Below are positions 18,399 through 28,605 of a stretch of 51,063 nucleotides of DNA, one piece after another; within the stretch, counting starts at the first letter, position 1; every line of letters begins with the position of its first letter. The stretch covers positions 1 to 51,063 of the forward strand of contig CALZHR010000010.1 of assembly GCA_945787335.1 (NCBI GenBank). Reading direction: 5' to 3'. This DNA comes from an uncultured Desulfuromonadales bacterium (lineage in GTDB: Bacteria > Desulfobacterota > Desulfuromonadia > Desulfuromonadales > Geopsychrobacteraceae). The position numbers and the translations under genes are program-made. Under the pieces are notes generated by a model, which was not told the origin of the DNA, ran no database searches, and saw only the letters and a program-made list of their open reading frames with translations.

Positions 18399-18881
18399 GT
18401 GGCGCAGTTGACGGAGCAGGTTGAAGCCTTGGTGCAGCCGATTCTCGACGATCTCGGTTTCGAGCTGGTCGATCTGGAATATCAGCGGGAAAGCCACGGG
18501 TGGGTGCTGCGTTTCTATCTTGACAAAGAAGGCGGAATTACCCTTGACGAATGCGCTGTGGCCAGCCGTGAGATCAGCGCGATTCTCGATGTCGAAGATG
18601 TTGTTGAAACCGCTTACTCGCTTGAGGTCTCATCGCCCGGAATCGAACGACCGCTGAAGAAGCCGCAGGACTTCAATCGCTTTTCCGGCCAGTTGGCAAA
18701 GATCAAAACTCTGGATGCAATCGACCCGGACGGCCGCGGACTGAACCGTAAAACCTTTGTCGGGCAGTTGGCTGGCTTTGAAGGGCAGGATGTCCTCCTG
18801 ACATTAAAGGATAAAAGCGCGGCACAGATTCGCATTCCGCTGGATCAGATCGATCGTGCCAACCTGGAATTTGAGTTTTGA
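18399..18881 (+). CDS. rimP: Ribosome maturation factor RimP
   Basis: A 160-residue RimP, needed for 30S subunit maturation. Motifs are LDDLGFELVDLEYQRE near the N-terminus, LDEC and SREIS in the helix, and the diagnostic YSLEVSSPGIERPLKKPQDF, followed by a C-terminal Sm-like barrel. The frame is open from TTG 18381, but GTG 18399 has GAGGA (18390-18394) four bases upstream and gives a normal N-terminus. It heads the classical rimP–nusA–infB block. The spacer to nusA (18882-18970) holds a hairpin. Confidence 0.93.
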   Translation: MAQLTEQVEALVQPILDDLGFELVDLEYQRESHGWVLRFYLDKEGGITLDECAVASREISAILDVEDVVETAYSLEVSSPGIERPLKKPQDFNRFSGQLAKIKTLDAIDPDGRGLNRKTFVGQLAGFEGQDVLLTLKDKSAAQIRIPLDQIDRANLEFEF

Positions 18882-18902
18882 CCGGCGCCTGAGCGTCCGG
18901 TC
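18880..18902 (+). promoter_or_regulatory. Hairpin at the rimP stop codon
   Basis: GACCGG (18880-18885) pairs with CCGGTC (18897-18902), extended inward by CGC with GCG and a CTGA tetraloop, with one bulged T. No T run follows, so this is not a terminator. It may protect or separate the rimP and nusA parts of the message. No promoter is evident in the 89-base spacer. Confidence 0.35.
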
Positions 18903-18970
18903 GATGTCAGTATCACAGGACCGGATGCCGCTTCGCATTCGGCCGCTAAACACACTAAAAGGGGTATGAG

Positions 18971-20143
18971 ATGGTGGGCAACCTCAATCACATCATCGAT
19001 CAGGTGGTAAAGGACAAGGGGATCGACCGCGCTGTGCTGGTGGAAGCACTCGAGTCGGCTGTCCTTTCCGCAGCTAACAAAAAGTTCCGTAACACCCGTG
19101 ACCTTGAAGCTCATTTCAACGAAGAGATCGGTGAAGTTGAGGTGTTTGAGTTCGTAACCGTCGTCGATGAGGTGGTCGACTCCTATAAGGAGATTGACAT
19201 CGAAGAAGCGAAAGAGGTCGACCCTGATGTTGAGGTAGGCGACTCGCTCGGGATGATGCTCGAAGCAGGCAGCTTCAGCCGAATCGCCGCCCAGACCGCC
19301 AAGCAGGTTATTATTCAGAAGGTCCGGGAAGCAGAGCGGGAAGGGATTTTCAATGAGTTCAAGGATCGTGTCGGGGAAGTCGTCAACGGTATCGTCCGCC
19401 GCTACGAGCGTGGCGACCTGATCGTCGATCTCGGTCGCGCCGAGGCGCTGCTGCCGAACCGTGAGCAGGTGCCGCGGGAAAATTACCGCCAGTCGGACCG
19501 CGTCAGAGCCTATATCTCCGAAGTGAAAATGTCGGCCAAGGGCCCGCAGATCATTCTTTCACGCACCCATCCGGGGCTGCTGATCTCCCTGTTCAAATCG
19601 GAAGTCCCGGAAATCGCCGAAGGGATTGTCGAGATCAAGAATGCAGTGCGGGAACCGGGCAGTCGGGCAAAGATTGCCGTCGAATCGCACGACATCGATG
19701 TCGACCCGGTCGGCGCCTGCGTCGGCATGCGCGGTTCGCGGGTGCAGAACGTGGTGACGGAACTGCGCGGCGAGCGGATCGACATCATTCCCTGGACTCC
19801 AGATCCGGCCCGGTTCGCTTGCGCGGCCCTGGCTCCGGCCGAAGTTTCGCGGGTTTATATCGATGAAGATGCCGAAGCGATGGAGGTCATCGTGCCGGAC
19901 GATCAACTTTCACTGGCGATCGGCAAAAAGGGGCAGAACGTCCGCCTGGCTGCCAAGCTGATCGGCTGGAAGGTCGATATCAAGAGCGAGAGCCGGGCTC
20001 AGGAAGAGGAACAGGAACAGGAAGAGACCGCCAGCGATGTGACGGAAACCGCTGCTGAGGAGGTCGTTGAGGAATCAGTGGTCAAGGAAGAGACTCCGGC
20101 TGAAAATCCGGTCGCGATTGACGAAAAGGACGTTCAGGAGTAA
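18971..20143 (+). CDS. nusA: Transcription termination/antitermination factor NusA
   Basis: A 390-residue NusA that binds RNA polymerase and nascent RNA to modulate pausing, termination and antitermination. The N-terminal polymerase-binding domain (1-125) is followed by an S1 domain with [19 protein letters not shown] (about 135-200) and two KH domains, including [20 protein letters not shown] and [19 protein letters not shown]. The C-terminus is a short Glu-rich tail (about 340-390) and lacks the acidic repeats of E. coli NusA (495 residues), as in many non-enteric bacteria. AAAAGGGG lies upstream of the ATG. It is followed four bases later by the ylxR fusion gene. Confidence 0.97.
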   Translation: MVGNLNHIIDQVVKDKGIDRAVLVEALESAVLSAANKKFRNTRDLEAHFNEEIGEVEVFEFVTVVDEVVDSYKEIDIEEAKEVDPDVEVGDSLGMMLEAGSFSRIAAQTAKQVIIQKVREAEREGIFNEFKDRVGEVVNGIVRRYERGDLIVDLGRAEALLPNREQVPRENYRQSDRVRAYISEVKMSAKGPQIILSRTHPGLLISLFKSEVPEIAEGIVEIKNAVREPGSRAKIAVESHDIDVDPVGACVGMRGSRVQNVVTELRGERIDIIPWTPDPARFACAALAPAEVSRVYIDEDAEAMEVIVPDDQLSLAIGKKGQNVRLAAKLIGWKVDIKSESRAQEEEQEQEETASDVTETAAEEVVEESVVKEETPAENPVAIDEKDVQE

Positions 20144-20146
20144 ACC

Positions 20147-20743
20147 TTGATCACAGCAGGCAACAAGCCACAGAGGACCTGTATCGCCTGTCGGGAAACC
20201 AGCCGGCAGACCGAGCTGGTGCGCTATGTGGTGGCACCGGATGGTACGCTGCTGGTTGACTACCGGCACCGGCTGCCTGGGCGCGGGGCCTACACCTGTA
20301 TCGACATTCAGTGCCTGCAGGATGCGGTGAAGCGGAAGCAGTTTCAACGCAGTTTCCGCGGGCAGTGTCAAGACGTTTCGCTTGAAGACTTACGGCAGGG
20401 GCTCAATGCCGCGCTGCTGCAGCGGGTTGCCAACCTGGTCGGGATGGCACGCAAGTCTGGCCAGCTGGTCTCCGGCAGTAACGCGGTGCTTCTTGGCCTG
20501 CGGAAGCAAGCTGGATTCGCGCTGGTGCTGCTTGCCGAAGATATTTCTGCAGGAATTGCGGAAAAAGTATTGGAATCAGCTGAACGGCATCAGGTTCCCT
20601 GCCGGCAGATGTTCAGCAAGGGGATGCTCGGGCAGGTTCTTGGTAAAGGGGAGCGTAGTGTCGTCGCCGTTCAGGCGGGGGACTTGGCAGACACGCTACT
20701 GATTGAACTGCAAAGATATGCGCAGATGGTAAGGGAGAATTGA
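20147..20743 (+). CDS. YlxR–L7Ae (YlxRQ) fusion protein
   Basis: A 198-residue protein joining two small RNA-binding modules that are separate ylxR and ylxQ genes in Bacillus. Residues 1-85 are the YlxR (DUF448) domain with the RTCIACRE motif and LPGRGAYTC. Residues 90-195 resemble ribosomal L7Ae/L30e, with [18 protein letters not shown] and [11 protein letters not shown] role in ribosome or RNA metabolism is implied by its fixed place between nusA and infB. The start is TTG, six bases after AGGAG. The stop overlaps the infB start by one base (TGATG). Confidence 0.88.
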   Translation: MITAGNKPQRTCIACRETSRQTELVRYVVAPDGTLLVDYRHRLPGRGAYTCIDIQCLQDAVKRKQFQRSFRGQCQDVSLEDLRQGLNAALLQRVANLVGMARKSGQLVSGSNAVLLGLRKQAGFALVLLAEDISAGIAEKVLESAERHQVPCRQMFSKGMLGQVLGKGERSVVAVQAGDLADTLLIELQRYAQMVREN

Positions 20744-23391
20744 TGGGCAAGTTAAGAGTATACGAACTGGCAAAGCAGATGGAGCTCGAGAATAAAGAGC
20801 TGCTCTCCAAACTTGCTGAGGCTGGAATTGATGTGGGCTCGCACTCAAGCACCCTGAGTGAAGAGGACCTGCAGAAATTTAATGCGTTCAATACCCCCTC
20901 GGAGGAAAAGATCGAAGAGTCCCGGATCAAGCCCGGCATAATTCGTCGCCGCCGGACCGTCGTGCAGAAGCCCGCCGAGGAGACAGTCCCGGCCGTCGAG
21001 GCCGAAAGCGAGGAAGAGCCGGTTTCTGAAGAGGCTGCGGAAATTGCCGAGCCGACTGTCGAGACCGAAGCTGTCGAAGAACCGGTCGCGGAAGAGGCTG
21101 GGGATGCTCCCGAGACGGTTGTCGAAGCCGAAGCTGCCGAAGCGCCGGCCGCGGAAGAAGCTGTCGCAGCTGCCGAGCCGGATGTGGCAACTGATGAGCA
21201 ACCAGTCGCTGCGGCAACACAGCCAAAAAAACAACCTGCGCCAACCAAAGCCACGGCAAATCAGGCGAAAATCCTTGGCCGGGTCGAACTGCCCCAGGCA
21301 CGCCCGGCGGCTCAAAGACAGGAGCGTCCACGCGGTCGCAATGGCGAACGCCCGGCTCAGCCCGCCGCTCCGAGTCGCGCGCGCAAGCGTGTCGACGTCA
21401 CTCCTGTCGCCCCGGTCGTACAGCCGCTGCCGGAAAAGGAAGGGCGGAACAAAAAGCGTAAAAAAGGCCGTCGTAACGATGTCGAAGAGCAGGACGGGCG
21501 TGTTTCACGTCGCGGCCGCCGGGTCGAGGTGTTTGAGCCGAACCGCATGGGCGGCAAGAAAAAGCGTGGCGGCAAACAGTCCAAACAGACCAAGCAGACT
21601 GAAATCACGGTCAGCAAGGCAATCAAGCGTATTATCCGGATCAGCGATTCGATAACGGTTGGCGAACTCGCAAAGCGAATGGGGGTCAAGGCCAACGAGC
21701 TGATCGCCGAGCTGATGCGGCAGGGGACGATGGTCACCATCAACCATCCGCTCGATTTTGATTCTGCGGCAATCCTGGCTTCGGAGTTCAACTACGAAGT
21801 TGAAAACGTCGCCTTCGATGAGGAATCGATCCTCGAGATCAGTGAAAAGGCAGAGGCAGAGGATGCGCCGGAAGATCTGCAGACTCGGCCGCCGGTCGTC
21901 ACCATCATGGGACACGTCGATCATGGTAAGACCAGCCTGCTCGATGCCATCCGCGAAGCGAACGTTACCGAAGGCGAAGCCGGCGGCATTACCCAGCATA
22001 TCGGCGCCTACGATGTCGAGCTGGATGGGCGGAAGATCACGTTCCTCGACACCCCGGGTCACGAAGCCTTTACCGCGATGCGAGCCCGTGGTGCCGGTGT
22101 GACCGACATCGTTATCCTGGTGGTGGCCGCCGACGATGGCGTTATGCCGCAGACCAAGGAGGCGATCAATCACTCCAAGGCGGCCGGCGTACCGATCGTG
22201 ATTGCCGTCAACAAGATCGACAAGCCGGATGCCAACCCGGAACGGGTCAAGCAGGAGCTGACCGAGTTCGAGCTGGTGCCGGAAGAGTGGGGTGGTGATA
22301 CCATCTTCGTTGAAGTCTCTGCGAAGCAACAGACCAACCTCGACACGCTATTGGAAATGGTCCTGTTGCAGGCAGAAGTTCTGGAGTTGAAAGCGAATCC
22401 GGAGAAGCGCGCCAAGGGCTCTATCGTAGAGGCTCGTCTGGACAAGGGACGCGGTCCGGTCGCGACGGTTCTGGTGCAGGACGGCACACTGAAAATCGGC
22501 GACTCGATCGTTGCCGGGCTGCATTTCGGTCGGGTTCGCTCCATGACCAGCGCCAACGGCTTGCAGGTCAAAGAGGCGGGTCCCTCCTTCCCGGTCGAGG
22601 TGACCGGTCTTGGCGGGGTGCCGGACGCCGGTGAGACGTTCCACGCCGTCGAAAATGAGAAGGCGGCCAAGGATGTCTCGCTGCACCGGCAACAGAAACA
22701 GCGCGAACTTGACCTGGCCAAGAGCAGCAAGGTTTCTCTCGATCAGCTGTTTGCCAAGATGCAGGAAGGCGTGGTCGAAGAGCTTGCGGTTATCATCAAG
22801 GCCGACGTTCAGGGCTCAGTCGAAGCGGTTCGCGATGCCCTGGAAAAACTATCGACCGACAGTTGCCGCCTGAACGTCATCCACACAGGCGTCGGCGGGA
22901 TTTCCGAGAGCGACGTGACGCTGGCGACTGCCTCGAATGCCATCGTACTCGGCTTCAATGTCCGCCCGGAGACCAAGGCCAAGACCCTCGCTGACACCGA
23001 GAAGGTCGATATCCGCCTTTACAGTGTCATCTACGACGCGGTAAATGACATCCGCGACGCCATGGAGGGCCTGCTGGCCCCGACGCTGAAAGAAAAGGAT
23101 CTTGGTCGGGTCGAGGTTCGTGAAACCTTCCATGTTTCGCGAGTCGGGACTATCGCCGGTTGCTATGTTCTCGATGGCAAGATTCTCCGCAACGCCCAGA
23201 CCCGCCTGGTGCGCGACAACGTGGTTATCTGGGAAGGCAAGCTCAGCTCGCTCAAGCGCTTCAAGGACGACGTCAAAGAGGTTGCCAGCGGCTACGAGTG
23301 CGGTATCGGTCTGGAAAACTACAACGACATCAAGATCGGCGATATAATCGAAGTCTTCGAGATGGAGGAGATCAAGACGACCCTGGCCTAA
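20743..23391 (+). CDS. infB: Translation initiation factor IF-2
   Basis: An 882-residue GTPase that places initiator tRNA on the 30S subunit. It begins with an IF2-N module ([19 protein letters not shown]), then a long Ala/Glu/Pro-rich and later Lys/Arg-rich linker (about 70-290), and a second IF2-N module ([18 protein letters not shown]). The G domain carries GHVDHGKT (390-397), DTPGH (from D436) and NKID (from N490). Domains II to IV end in the initiator-tRNA-binding region. ATG 20743 is preferred to the in-frame TTG 20740 because AAGGGA lies at the right distance. The charged linker varies by low-complexity Glu/Ala stretches. Confidence 0.98.
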   Translation: MGKLRVYELAKQMELENKELLSKLAEAGIDVGSHSSTLSEEDLQKFNAFNTPSEEKIEESRIKPGIIRRRRTVVQKPAEETVPAVEAESEEEPVSEEAAEIAEPTVETEAVEEPVAEEAGDAPETVVEAEAAEAPAAEEAVAAAEPDVATDEQPVAAATQPKKQPAPTKATANQAKILGRVELPQARPAAQRQERPRGRNGERPAQPAAPSRARKRVDVTPVAPVVQPLPEKEGRNKKRKKGRRNDVEEQDGRVSRRGRRVEVFEPNRMGGKKKRGGKQSKQTKQTEITVSKAIKRIIRISDSITVGELAKRMGVKANELIAELMRQGTMVTINHPLDFDSAAILASEFNYEVENVAFDEESILEISEKAEAEDAPEDLQTRPPVVTIMGHVDHGKTSLLDAIREANVTEGEAGGITQHIGAYDVELDGRKITFLDTPGHEAFTAMRARGAGVTDIVILVVAADDGVMPQTKEAINHSKAAGVPIVIAVNKIDKPDANPERVKQELTEFELVPEEWGGDTIFVEVSAKQQTNLDTLLEMVLLQAEVLELKANPEKRAKGSIVEARLDKGRGPVATVLVQDGTLKIGDSIVAGLHFGRVRSMTSANGLQVKEAGPSFPVEVTGLGGVPDAGETFHAVENEKAAKDVSLHRQQKQRELDLAKSSKVSLDQLFAKMQEGVVEELAVIIKADVQGSVEAVRDALEKLSTDSCRLNVIHTGVGGISESDVTLATASNAIVLGFNVRPETKAKTLADTEKVDIRLYSVIYDAVNDIRDAMEGLLAPTLKEKDLGRVEVRETFHVSRVGTIAGCYVLDGKILRNAQTRLVRDNVVIWEGKLSSLKRFKDDVKEVASGYECGIGLENYNDIKIGDIIEVFEMEEIKTTLA

Positions 23392-23409
23392 TCAGGGAGG
23401 AGATGGAAG

Positions 23410-23709
23410 ATGGTCGTTGGCGTGCTGCGCCTTGACCTGCGTCTGCACCAGGTCAACAGTTTGAAGGAGAAGCGTTCCCTGGTCGCGCGGATTCTCAATC
23501 GCCTGCGCAGCCGCTACCCGGTTTCGATTGCAGAAGTCGGCTGGCAGAACAAGCTGCAACGCAGCCTGGTCGGCCTCAGTATGACGGCGGGCAGTGAAGC
23601 CCAGCTGCAGTCGGTTTTCAATAAGCTGGAAGAGGACCTCTATCGCTCCGGATTGGCCGAATTGATCGAGAGCGATGTCGAGTTTTTACATTACGGAGCA
23701 GAGGATTAG
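23410..23709 (+). CDS. DUF503 (YlxP-like) protein
   Basis: A 99-residue member of DUF503, found in nusA–infB operons of many bacteria; the Bacillus homologue is YlxP. The family signature LRLHQVNSLKEKRSLVARIL at the N-terminus and the IAEVGWQNKLQRSLVGLSM strand are present. It is a small alpha/beta protein of uncertain function that may assist ribosome assembly. GGAGG lies eight bases before the ATG. The next start codon directly follows its stop. Confidence 0.88.
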   Translation: MVVGVLRLDLRLHQVNSLKEKRSLVARILNRLRSRYPVSIAEVGWQNKLQRSLVGLSMTAGSEAQLQSVFNKLEEDLYRSGLAELIESDVEFLHYGAED

Positions 23710-24078
23710 TTGAGCAGTTATCGCCCCGAGCGGGTTGCCGAGCAGATTCATAAAGAGATCTCGCACCTGCTGATGCATGGAATCAAAGACCCTCGGGTTG
23801 CGCCGGTGACAATTACCGGAGTGAAGATCACCCGCGACCTGGGGCTGGCGCGTGTTTATTTTACCGTCAGCGGTGAAGTCGCTGAGCGTAAAGATGCCGA
23901 ACGCGGCCTGAAAAGCGCCGCCCCGTTCATTCGCCGCCAGTTGGGACAGATCATCCGCATGCGGCACATCCCTGATTTACGTTTCGAATATGACGGCTCC
24001 ATCGCTTACGGCCAGAAGATAGACACCCTGCTGCGCCAAGTCCAGAACGATCTGACCGATGATTCAGCAGATAGTTGA
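23710..24078 (+). CDS. rbfA: 30S ribosome-binding factor RbfA
   Basis: A 122-residue cold-shock and 30S-maturation factor with a KH-like fold. The sequence starts with RPERVAEQIHKEISHLL, and the family pattern IKDPRVAPVTITGVKITRDLG and RRQLGQIIRMRHIPDLRFEYD is clear. The start codon is TTG immediately after the previous stop. Its last 20 bases overlap the nrnA start, implying coupled translation. Confidence 0.94.
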   Translation: MSSYRPERVAEQIHKEISHLLMHGIKDPRVAPVTITGVKITRDLGLARVYFTVSGEVAERKDAERGLKSAAPFIRRQLGQIIRMRHIPDLRFEYDGSIAYGQKIDTLLRQVQNDLTDDSADS

Positions 24079-25006
24079 CCTGATACGGAAAAACCGGAGA
24101 TTCCTGGTCGTCGCCCACGAAAATCCGGATGGCGACGCGATCGGATCAACGCTGGGTCTGGCCAACGCGCTGCGCGAAATGGGCAAAGAGGTTGTCGCCT
24201 TTAACGCCGATCCGGTTCCCGAGTTGTTGCGTTTTCTCTCCGGCTGGAACCTGCTGACACAAACCCTGCCGGAGAATCCCAGCTTTGACGTCGCCTTCGT
24301 GCTCGACGCCGGAGACTTGGAACGGACCACTCTGCCGGTTGAGGATCTCTGCAAAACCCTGATTAATATTGATCATCATCCGCATTCCGATTTTGGCGAC
24401 ATCTGCTATCTCGACACCTCTGCCAGCGCCACGGCCGTCATGATCTGCCGAATTCTCGATGCCTGCAACTATCAGATGAGCCTGGATGTCGCCCAGCCGC
24501 TCTACACCGGAATCCTCTCCGATACCGGTTCTTTCCGCTATTCGAGTTCCAACCAGGAAGCATTTGTCGTTGCCGGCAAGCTGGTCGGCCTGGGGGTCGA
24601 TACCTGGGAAGTGGCCAGCAACCTTTACGAAAGCCTCGCCCCTGAGCGCATGCGTCTGCTGGGGCTGGTGCTGCCGACATTGGAAATATCACCTTGCGGC
24701 CGTTTCGCCTCGGTCGCGATGACGGAAGAAATGCTCACAAAGTCCGGCGCTGCCGAAGAACACACCGACGGCTTCGTTAACTATCCGCGTGCCGTACGGG
24801 GAGTCGAAGTGGCGATTTTTTTCCGCCAGGTCGGCGAGAAATCCTACAAACTCAGTATTCGTTCCCGCGGCACCGTCGATGTCGGTCAGATGGCGCGCCA
24901 GCTCGGGGGCGGCGGGCACCATAACGCGGCCGGCGCCAGAATCGACGCCAGCCTTGCTGAGGCTCGCATCATCGTTGCCGAGCAGCTCGATCAATTTCTG
25001 AACTGA
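24059..25006 (+). CDS. nrnA: DHH/DHHA1 phosphoesterase NrnA-like
   Basis: A 315-residue phosphoesterase of the NrnA family, which degrades nanoRNAs (2-5 nt) and often dephosphorylates 3'-phosphoadenosine phosphate (pAp) or cleaves cyclic-dinucleotide products such as pApA. DHH-domain metal ligands are seen as H20, D24 and D26 (HENPDGD), a central Asp in DAGD, and D105-H106-H107 (IDHHPH). The DHHA1 substrate motif is GGGGHHNAAG (H287, H288). It sits between rbfA and truB, a common place for this gene, and overlaps rbfA by 20 bases. Together with pnp it gives the operon an RNA-decay side. Confidence 0.9.
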   Translation: MIQQIVDLIRKNRRFLVVAHENPDGDAIGSTLGLANALREMGKEVVAFNADPVPELLRFLSGWNLLTQTLPENPSFDVAFVLDAGDLERTTLPVEDLCKTLINIDHHPHSDFGDICYLDTSASATAVMICRILDACNYQMSLDVAQPLYTGILSDTGSFRYSSSNQEAFVVAGKLVGLGVDTWEVASNLYESLAPERMRLLGLVLPTLEISPCGRFASVAMTEEMLTKSGAAEEHTDGFVNYPRAVRGVEVAIFFRQVGEKSYKLSIRSRGTVDVGQMARQLGGGGHHNAAGARIDASLAEARIIVAEQLDQFLN

Positions 25007-25011
25007 ACTCC

Positions 25012-25923
25012 ATGCACGGACTGCTGCTAGTCGACAAACCGGCGGGGATGACCTCGCACGACGTGGTGCGTCAGGTGCGGAGGATCTGCCGCACCCGCAA
25101 GGTCGGGCATGCCGGGACCCTCGACCCTTTGGCGACGGGGGTACTGCCGGTCGCGGTCGGAGATGGAACAAAGATCCTGCAATTTCTGCTGGCGGAAGAT
25201 AAAAGCTATCGCGCGACCTTCAGGCTCGGTACGACGACCGATACGCTCGACTCTGAGGGCGAGACCCTCCTGCAGCGCCCGATTTCAGAGGACGCCGAAG
25301 AACAGCTCCCCTCAGTCTGTGCGCAGTTTCGCGGCACTATCATGCAGGTGCCGCCGATGTATTCGGCGTTGAAAAAGAATGGGGTGCCGCTCTATAAACT
25401 GGCCCGCAAGGGGGAAACTGTGGAGCGAGAAGCGCGCCAGGTCTGCATCAAGCGGCTAGACCTGCTGTCAGTCGAGTTGCCGGCGGTCACCATAGAGGTT
25501 GATTGCTCAAAAGGAACCTATATCCGCACGCTGGTCGCGGATATTGGCGAAGCCCTCGGCTGTGGTGCTCACTTGACCGCATTGCGCCGCCTGCGGAGCG
25601 GACAGTTCGATATCGCCCGCTGCATCTCCTTGGATGATCTGGCGACAGCTGTTTCCGGCGCGGGTTGCTCTGCGCTGCTGAGCCTGGATGAAGCGTTGGC
25701 GAATTTACCGGCCGTGGCCGTCTTGCCGGCAGCGGCGGAAAAATTAACCAACGGCGTGCCACCCGGACTCGAGAGTATTGCTGCTGACAGCGAGTTATCG
25801 GCCGGTGAACTGGTCCGCTTGCAGATCGATCGGCGACTCGCCGCTGTCGCCCGATTTGCGCCCGATCGGCAGATAGAAAAACGTGGAGATTTTGAATTGG
25901 TTCGGGTCTTCCTCGGACAATGA
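25012..25923 (+). CDS. truB: tRNA pseudouridine(55) synthase TruB
   Basis: A 303-residue TruB, which makes pseudouridine 55 in the T loop of tRNAs. It has GLLLVDKPAGMTSHDVV at the N-terminus, the catalytic Asp38 in HAGTLDPLATGVLPV, the KSYRATFRLG and PPMYSALKKNGVPLYKLAR segments, and CSKGTYIRTLVADIGEALG. A C-terminal extension forms the PUA-like part. It begins five bases after nrnA. The following 111 bases carry the rpsO promoter region. Confidence 0.96.
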   Translation: MHGLLLVDKPAGMTSHDVVRQVRRICRTRKVGHAGTLDPLATGVLPVAVGDGTKILQFLLAEDKSYRATFRLGTTTDTLDSEGETLLQRPISEDAEEQLPSVCAQFRGTIMQVPPMYSALKKNGVPLYKLARKGETVEREARQVCIKRLDLLSVELPAVTIEVDCSKGTYIRTLVADIGEALGCGAHLTALRRLRSGQFDIARCISLDDLATAVSGAGCSALLSLDEALANLPAVAVLPAAAEKLTNGVPPGLESIAADSELSAGELVRLQIDRRLAAVARFAPDRQIEKRGDFELVRVFLGQ

Positions 25924-25941
25924 GACAAGGCTGATTAGCCC

Positions 25942-25970
25942 TTTACAGGGCGAGTTAACTGTGGTAGATA
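25942..25970 (+). promoter_or_regulatory. Predicted sigma-70 promoter for rpsO
   Basis: TTTACA (25942-25947), 17 bases, then TAGATA (25965-25970). The site lies in the 111-base gap between truB and rpsO and would give a leader of about 58 bases. In E. coli rpsO also has its own promoter here. The -10 box is only a partial match, so the call is tentative. Confidence 0.35.
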
Positions 25971-26034
25971 GCGTAGGTTCGTAGTCATAACAGCCACGCC
26001 ACTGGCTTTATTGAATCGCAAAAGGAGATAACAG

Positions 26035-26301
26035 GTGCTCGGCACGGAACGTAAACAGGAAATTATCGAAAAATTCAAGCGTCACGAAGGCGATACCGGC
26101 TCACCTGAGGTGCAGATTGCGCTTCTGAGCGAACGGATTACTTATCTGACGGAACACTTCAAGACTCACAAGAAGGATCACCACTCCCGTCGTGGTCTGC
26201 TGAAGATGGTCGGTCAACGCCGCCGTCTGCTTGACTACCTGATCAAACAGGACATCGAGCGTTACCGCACGGTCATCAAGGAACTCGGGATTCGTCGTTA
26301 G
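26035..26301 (+). CDS. rpsO: 30S ribosomal protein S15
   Basis: An 88-residue S15, a primary 16S rRNA-binding protein of the small subunit. The family sequence [36 protein letters not shown] and [10 protein letters not shown] is unmistakable and the length is standard. The start is GTG with AAGGAG nine bases upstream. It is followed at once by a strong intrinsic terminator, then the pnp leader, the same order as in E. coli. Confidence 0.98.
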   Translation: MLGTERKQEIIEKFKRHEGDTGSPEVQIALLSERITYLTEHFKTHKKDHHSRRGLLKMVGQRRRLLDYLIKQDIERYRTVIKELGIRR

Positions 26302-26303
26302 AC

Positions 26304-26342
26304 AAAGGCAGCATGTCCCACCAGTGGGGCATGCTGCTTTTT
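26304..26342 (+). terminator. Strong rpsO terminator
   Basis: A perfect 13-pair stem (one G-T pair) from 26308-26320 and 26325-26337 with a CCAG loop, followed by TTTTT (26338-26342). Flanking GACAAA and TTTTGTC can extend the pairing. It directly follows the rpsO stop codon. Some read-through into pnp is expected if pnp has no strong promoter of its own. Confidence 0.93.
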
Positions 26343-26356
26343 GTCACCCATGCTGA

Positions 26357-26439
26357 TAGCTCTGGAGGCTGTCCGGAGAGAACTTCTGCTCGATAAGCAG
26401 AAATTGTCTCAGGCCAACCTCCAAAAGCTATTTTTTTTT
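26357..26439 (+). promoter_or_regulatory. pnp leader, long stem-loop with T9 run
   Basis: A long imperfect stem-loop. TAGCT (26357-26361) pairs with AGCTA (26426-26430), GGAGG (26364-26368) with CCTCC (26418-26422), GAGA with TCTC inside, and TTCTGCT (26384-26390) with AGCAGAA (26396-26402) at the tip. Nine T residues follow. It resembles both an intrinsic terminator and the RNase III-cut stem of the E. coli pnp leader, through which PNPase represses its own synthesis. Structure seen by eye; function inferred. Confidence 0.6.
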
Positions 26440-26451
26440 ATCAGGCTTAGA

Positions 26452-26473
26452 CGTTTTCAGATGGCTGAAAACG
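26452..26473 (+). promoter_or_regulatory. pnp leader, second hairpin near the RBS
   Basis: A perfect nine-pair stem, CGTTTTCAG (26452-26460) with CTGAAAACG (26465-26473) and an ATGG loop, ending six bases before the AAAGGAG ribosome site of pnp. Together with the longer upstream stem it makes a two-hairpin leader, the arrangement used for PNPase autoregulation in E. coli. Confidence 0.55.
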
Positions 26474-26491
26474 GAACAAAAGGAGAACACC

Positions 26492-28591
26492 ATGGCCTAT
26501 CAAAAAGTTGAAGTCGAATTCAACGGTAAACCTTTAATTATCGAAACCGGTAAAGTCGCCCGTCAGGCCGACGGCGCCGTCGTCGTCAGCTACGGCGACA
26601 CCAAGGTCCTCTGTACGGTCGTTTCCGCCAGGAAAATGCGCGAAGGTCAGGACTTCTTCCCGCTGACCGTGAACTACTCGGAAAAATTCTATTCCAGCGG
26701 CAAGATCCCGGGCTCTTTCTTCCGTCGCGAGCGCGGCTCGACCGAGCGTGAGACGCTGATCTGCCGTCTCATCGACCGGCCGATGCGCCCCTTGTTCCCC
26801 AAGGGCTACATGTTCGAAACCCAGATCATGCCGACCGTCATTTCGGCCGACCTGGTCAACGACCCGGACACCCTGGCCATGGTCGCCGCTTCGGCGTCGG
26901 TCGCGGTTTCCGATATCCCTTTTGAAGGCCCGATCGCCGCTGTTCGCGTCGGCCGGATCGATGGTCAGTTCGTGGCCAACCCGACCAACGAGCAAAAGGA
27001 GCTGAGCGATATCGAGATTGTCATCTCCGGTTCCCGCGACGCGGTGATGATGGTCGAGGGTGAGTCGAATTTCCTCAGCGAAGCGGAAATACTCGACGCG
27101 ATCTTCTTCGGCCACGAAGCTCTGCAGCCGCTGATCACCCTGCAGGAAGAACTGGCCAAACTGGTCGGCAAAGAAAAACGCGTCTTCGAACTGCCGCAGG
27201 CCGATGAAGCGCTGGTTGCCAAAGTGACCGAGCTGGCCGAGCCGAAAGTTATCGAAGCGGTCAAGATCCAGAGCAAGCAGGAGCGCTACGCGGCGTTGGC
27301 CGATATCCGGTCAGAGGTTAAGGAACAACTGGCCGAAACCTTCGAAGGGCGTCAGGAAGAAATCGCTTCCGCCCTGGGTTCGGTCGAGAAGAAGGTGGTC
27401 CGACGCATGGTGGCCAAAGACCGCATCCGGATCGACGGCCGCGATATGAACACCATCCGCCCGATCAGCTGCGAAGTCGGCGTGCTTCCGCGCGCTCATG
27501 GCAGCGCCCTGTTCACCCGCGGTGAAACCCAGGCGCTGGTCGCCTCGACCCTCGGCACCGGCGTCGACGAGCAGCGCATGGACAACGTTCAGGGGATGGA
27601 ATTCAAGAAATTCATGCTGCACTACAACTTCCCGCCATTCTGCGTCGGCGAGACCAGCATGCGCCTGTTCCCCGGCCGTCGCGAAATCGGTCATGGCTTT
27701 TTGGCTGAGCGCAGCGCCGCCCAGATTCTGCCGAAGCATGAAGATTTCCCCTACACCATTCGCATCGTCTCCGACGTTCTCGAATCGAACGGCTCCTCCT
27801 CAATGGCTTCGGTCTGCGGCGCATCCCTGTCGCTGATGGACGCCGGCGTGCCGGTCAAAGAAGCGATCGCCGGAATCGCCATGGGCCTGATCAAAGAAGG
27901 TGACGATATCGCTGTTTTGTCCGATATCCTCGGCGACGAAGATCATCTTGGCGATATGGACTTCAAAGTAACGGGTTCCGCTGAAGGGATCACCGCTCTG
28001 CAGATGGATATCAAGATCACCGGCGTCACCAAGGAGATCATGCAGCAGGCCCTCGAGCAGGCTCGTGAAGGGCGGATTCATATCCTCGGCGAGATGGCCA
28101 AGGCGCTCGCCGCTCCGCGTGCGGAGCTCTCCGAACACGCTCCGCAGATCACCAGCATCAAGGTGAAGCCGGACCAGGTACGGACCGTCATCGGTTCGGG
28201 CGGCAAAAATGTCCGCGGGATTATCGACGCAACCGGTTGCGCCATCGACATTGAAGACGACGGCACCATCAAGATCGCCTCTTCCGACGGCGCTGCCGCC
28301 AAGCAGGCAATCAAGATGATCCGCGACCTGACCCAGGAAGCCGAAGTTGACAAGCTTTACATGGGCACCGTCAAGAAGATCATGGAGTTCGGCGCTTTTG
28401 TCGAGATTTTCCCGGGTACCGATGGCCTGGTTCACGTTTCCGAACTGGCCAACGAACGGGTCCGTAACGTGACCGACGTCCTCAGTGAAGGGGATCAGGT
28501 GCTGGTCAAGTGTATCGGCGTCGACCGCCAGGGCAAGATCAAGCTGTCCCGTAAGGCGGCCCTCGGTCAGGAACTGCCCGAAGAGAATTAA
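26492..28591 (+). CDS. pnp: Polyribonucleotide nucleotidyltransferase (PNPase)
   Basis: A 699-residue PNPase, the phosphorolytic 3'-to-5' exoribonuclease of the RNA degradosome. Two RNase PH-like halves are visible: the first with [30 protein letters not shown] and RPMRPLFP; the second with [17 protein letters not shown] and [20 protein letters not shown]. An all-alpha linker lies between them. The C-terminus has a KH domain ([17 protein letters not shown]) and an S1 domain ([20 protein letters not shown]). AAAGGAG precedes the ATG. Length matches the family (about 700). Confidence 0.98.
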   Translation: MAYQKVEVEFNGKPLIIETGKVARQADGAVVVSYGDTKVLCTVVSARKMREGQDFFPLTVNYSEKFYSSGKIPGSFFRRERGSTERETLICRLIDRPMRPLFPKGYMFETQIMPTVISADLVNDPDTLAMVAASASVAVSDIPFEGPIAAVRVGRIDGQFVANPTNEQKELSDIEIVISGSRDAVMMVEGESNFLSEAEILDAIFFGHEALQPLITLQEELAKLVGKEKRVFELPQADEALVAKVTELAEPKVIEAVKIQSKQERYAALADIRSEVKEQLAETFEGRQEEIASALGSVEKKVVRRMVAKDRIRIDGRDMNTIRPISCEVGVLPRAHGSALFTRGETQALVASTLGTGVDEQRMDNVQGMEFKKFMLHYNFPPFCVGETSMRLFPGRREIGHGFLAERSAAQILPKHEDFPYTIRIVSDVLESNGSSSMASVCGASLSLMDAGVPVKEAIAGIAMGLIKEGDDIAVLSDILGDEDHLGDMDFKVTGSAEGITALQMDIKITGVTKEIMQQALEQAREGRIHILGEMAKALAAPRAELSEHAPQITSIKVKPDQVRTVIGSGGKNVRGIIDATGCAIDIEDDGTIKIASSDGAAAKQAIKMIRDLTQEAEVDKLYMGTVKKIMEFGAFVEIFPGTDGLVHVSELANERVRNVTDVLSEGDQVLVKCIGVDRQGKIKLSRKAALGQELPEEN

Positions 28592-28605
28592 TTCGGAACG
28601 GTTCC

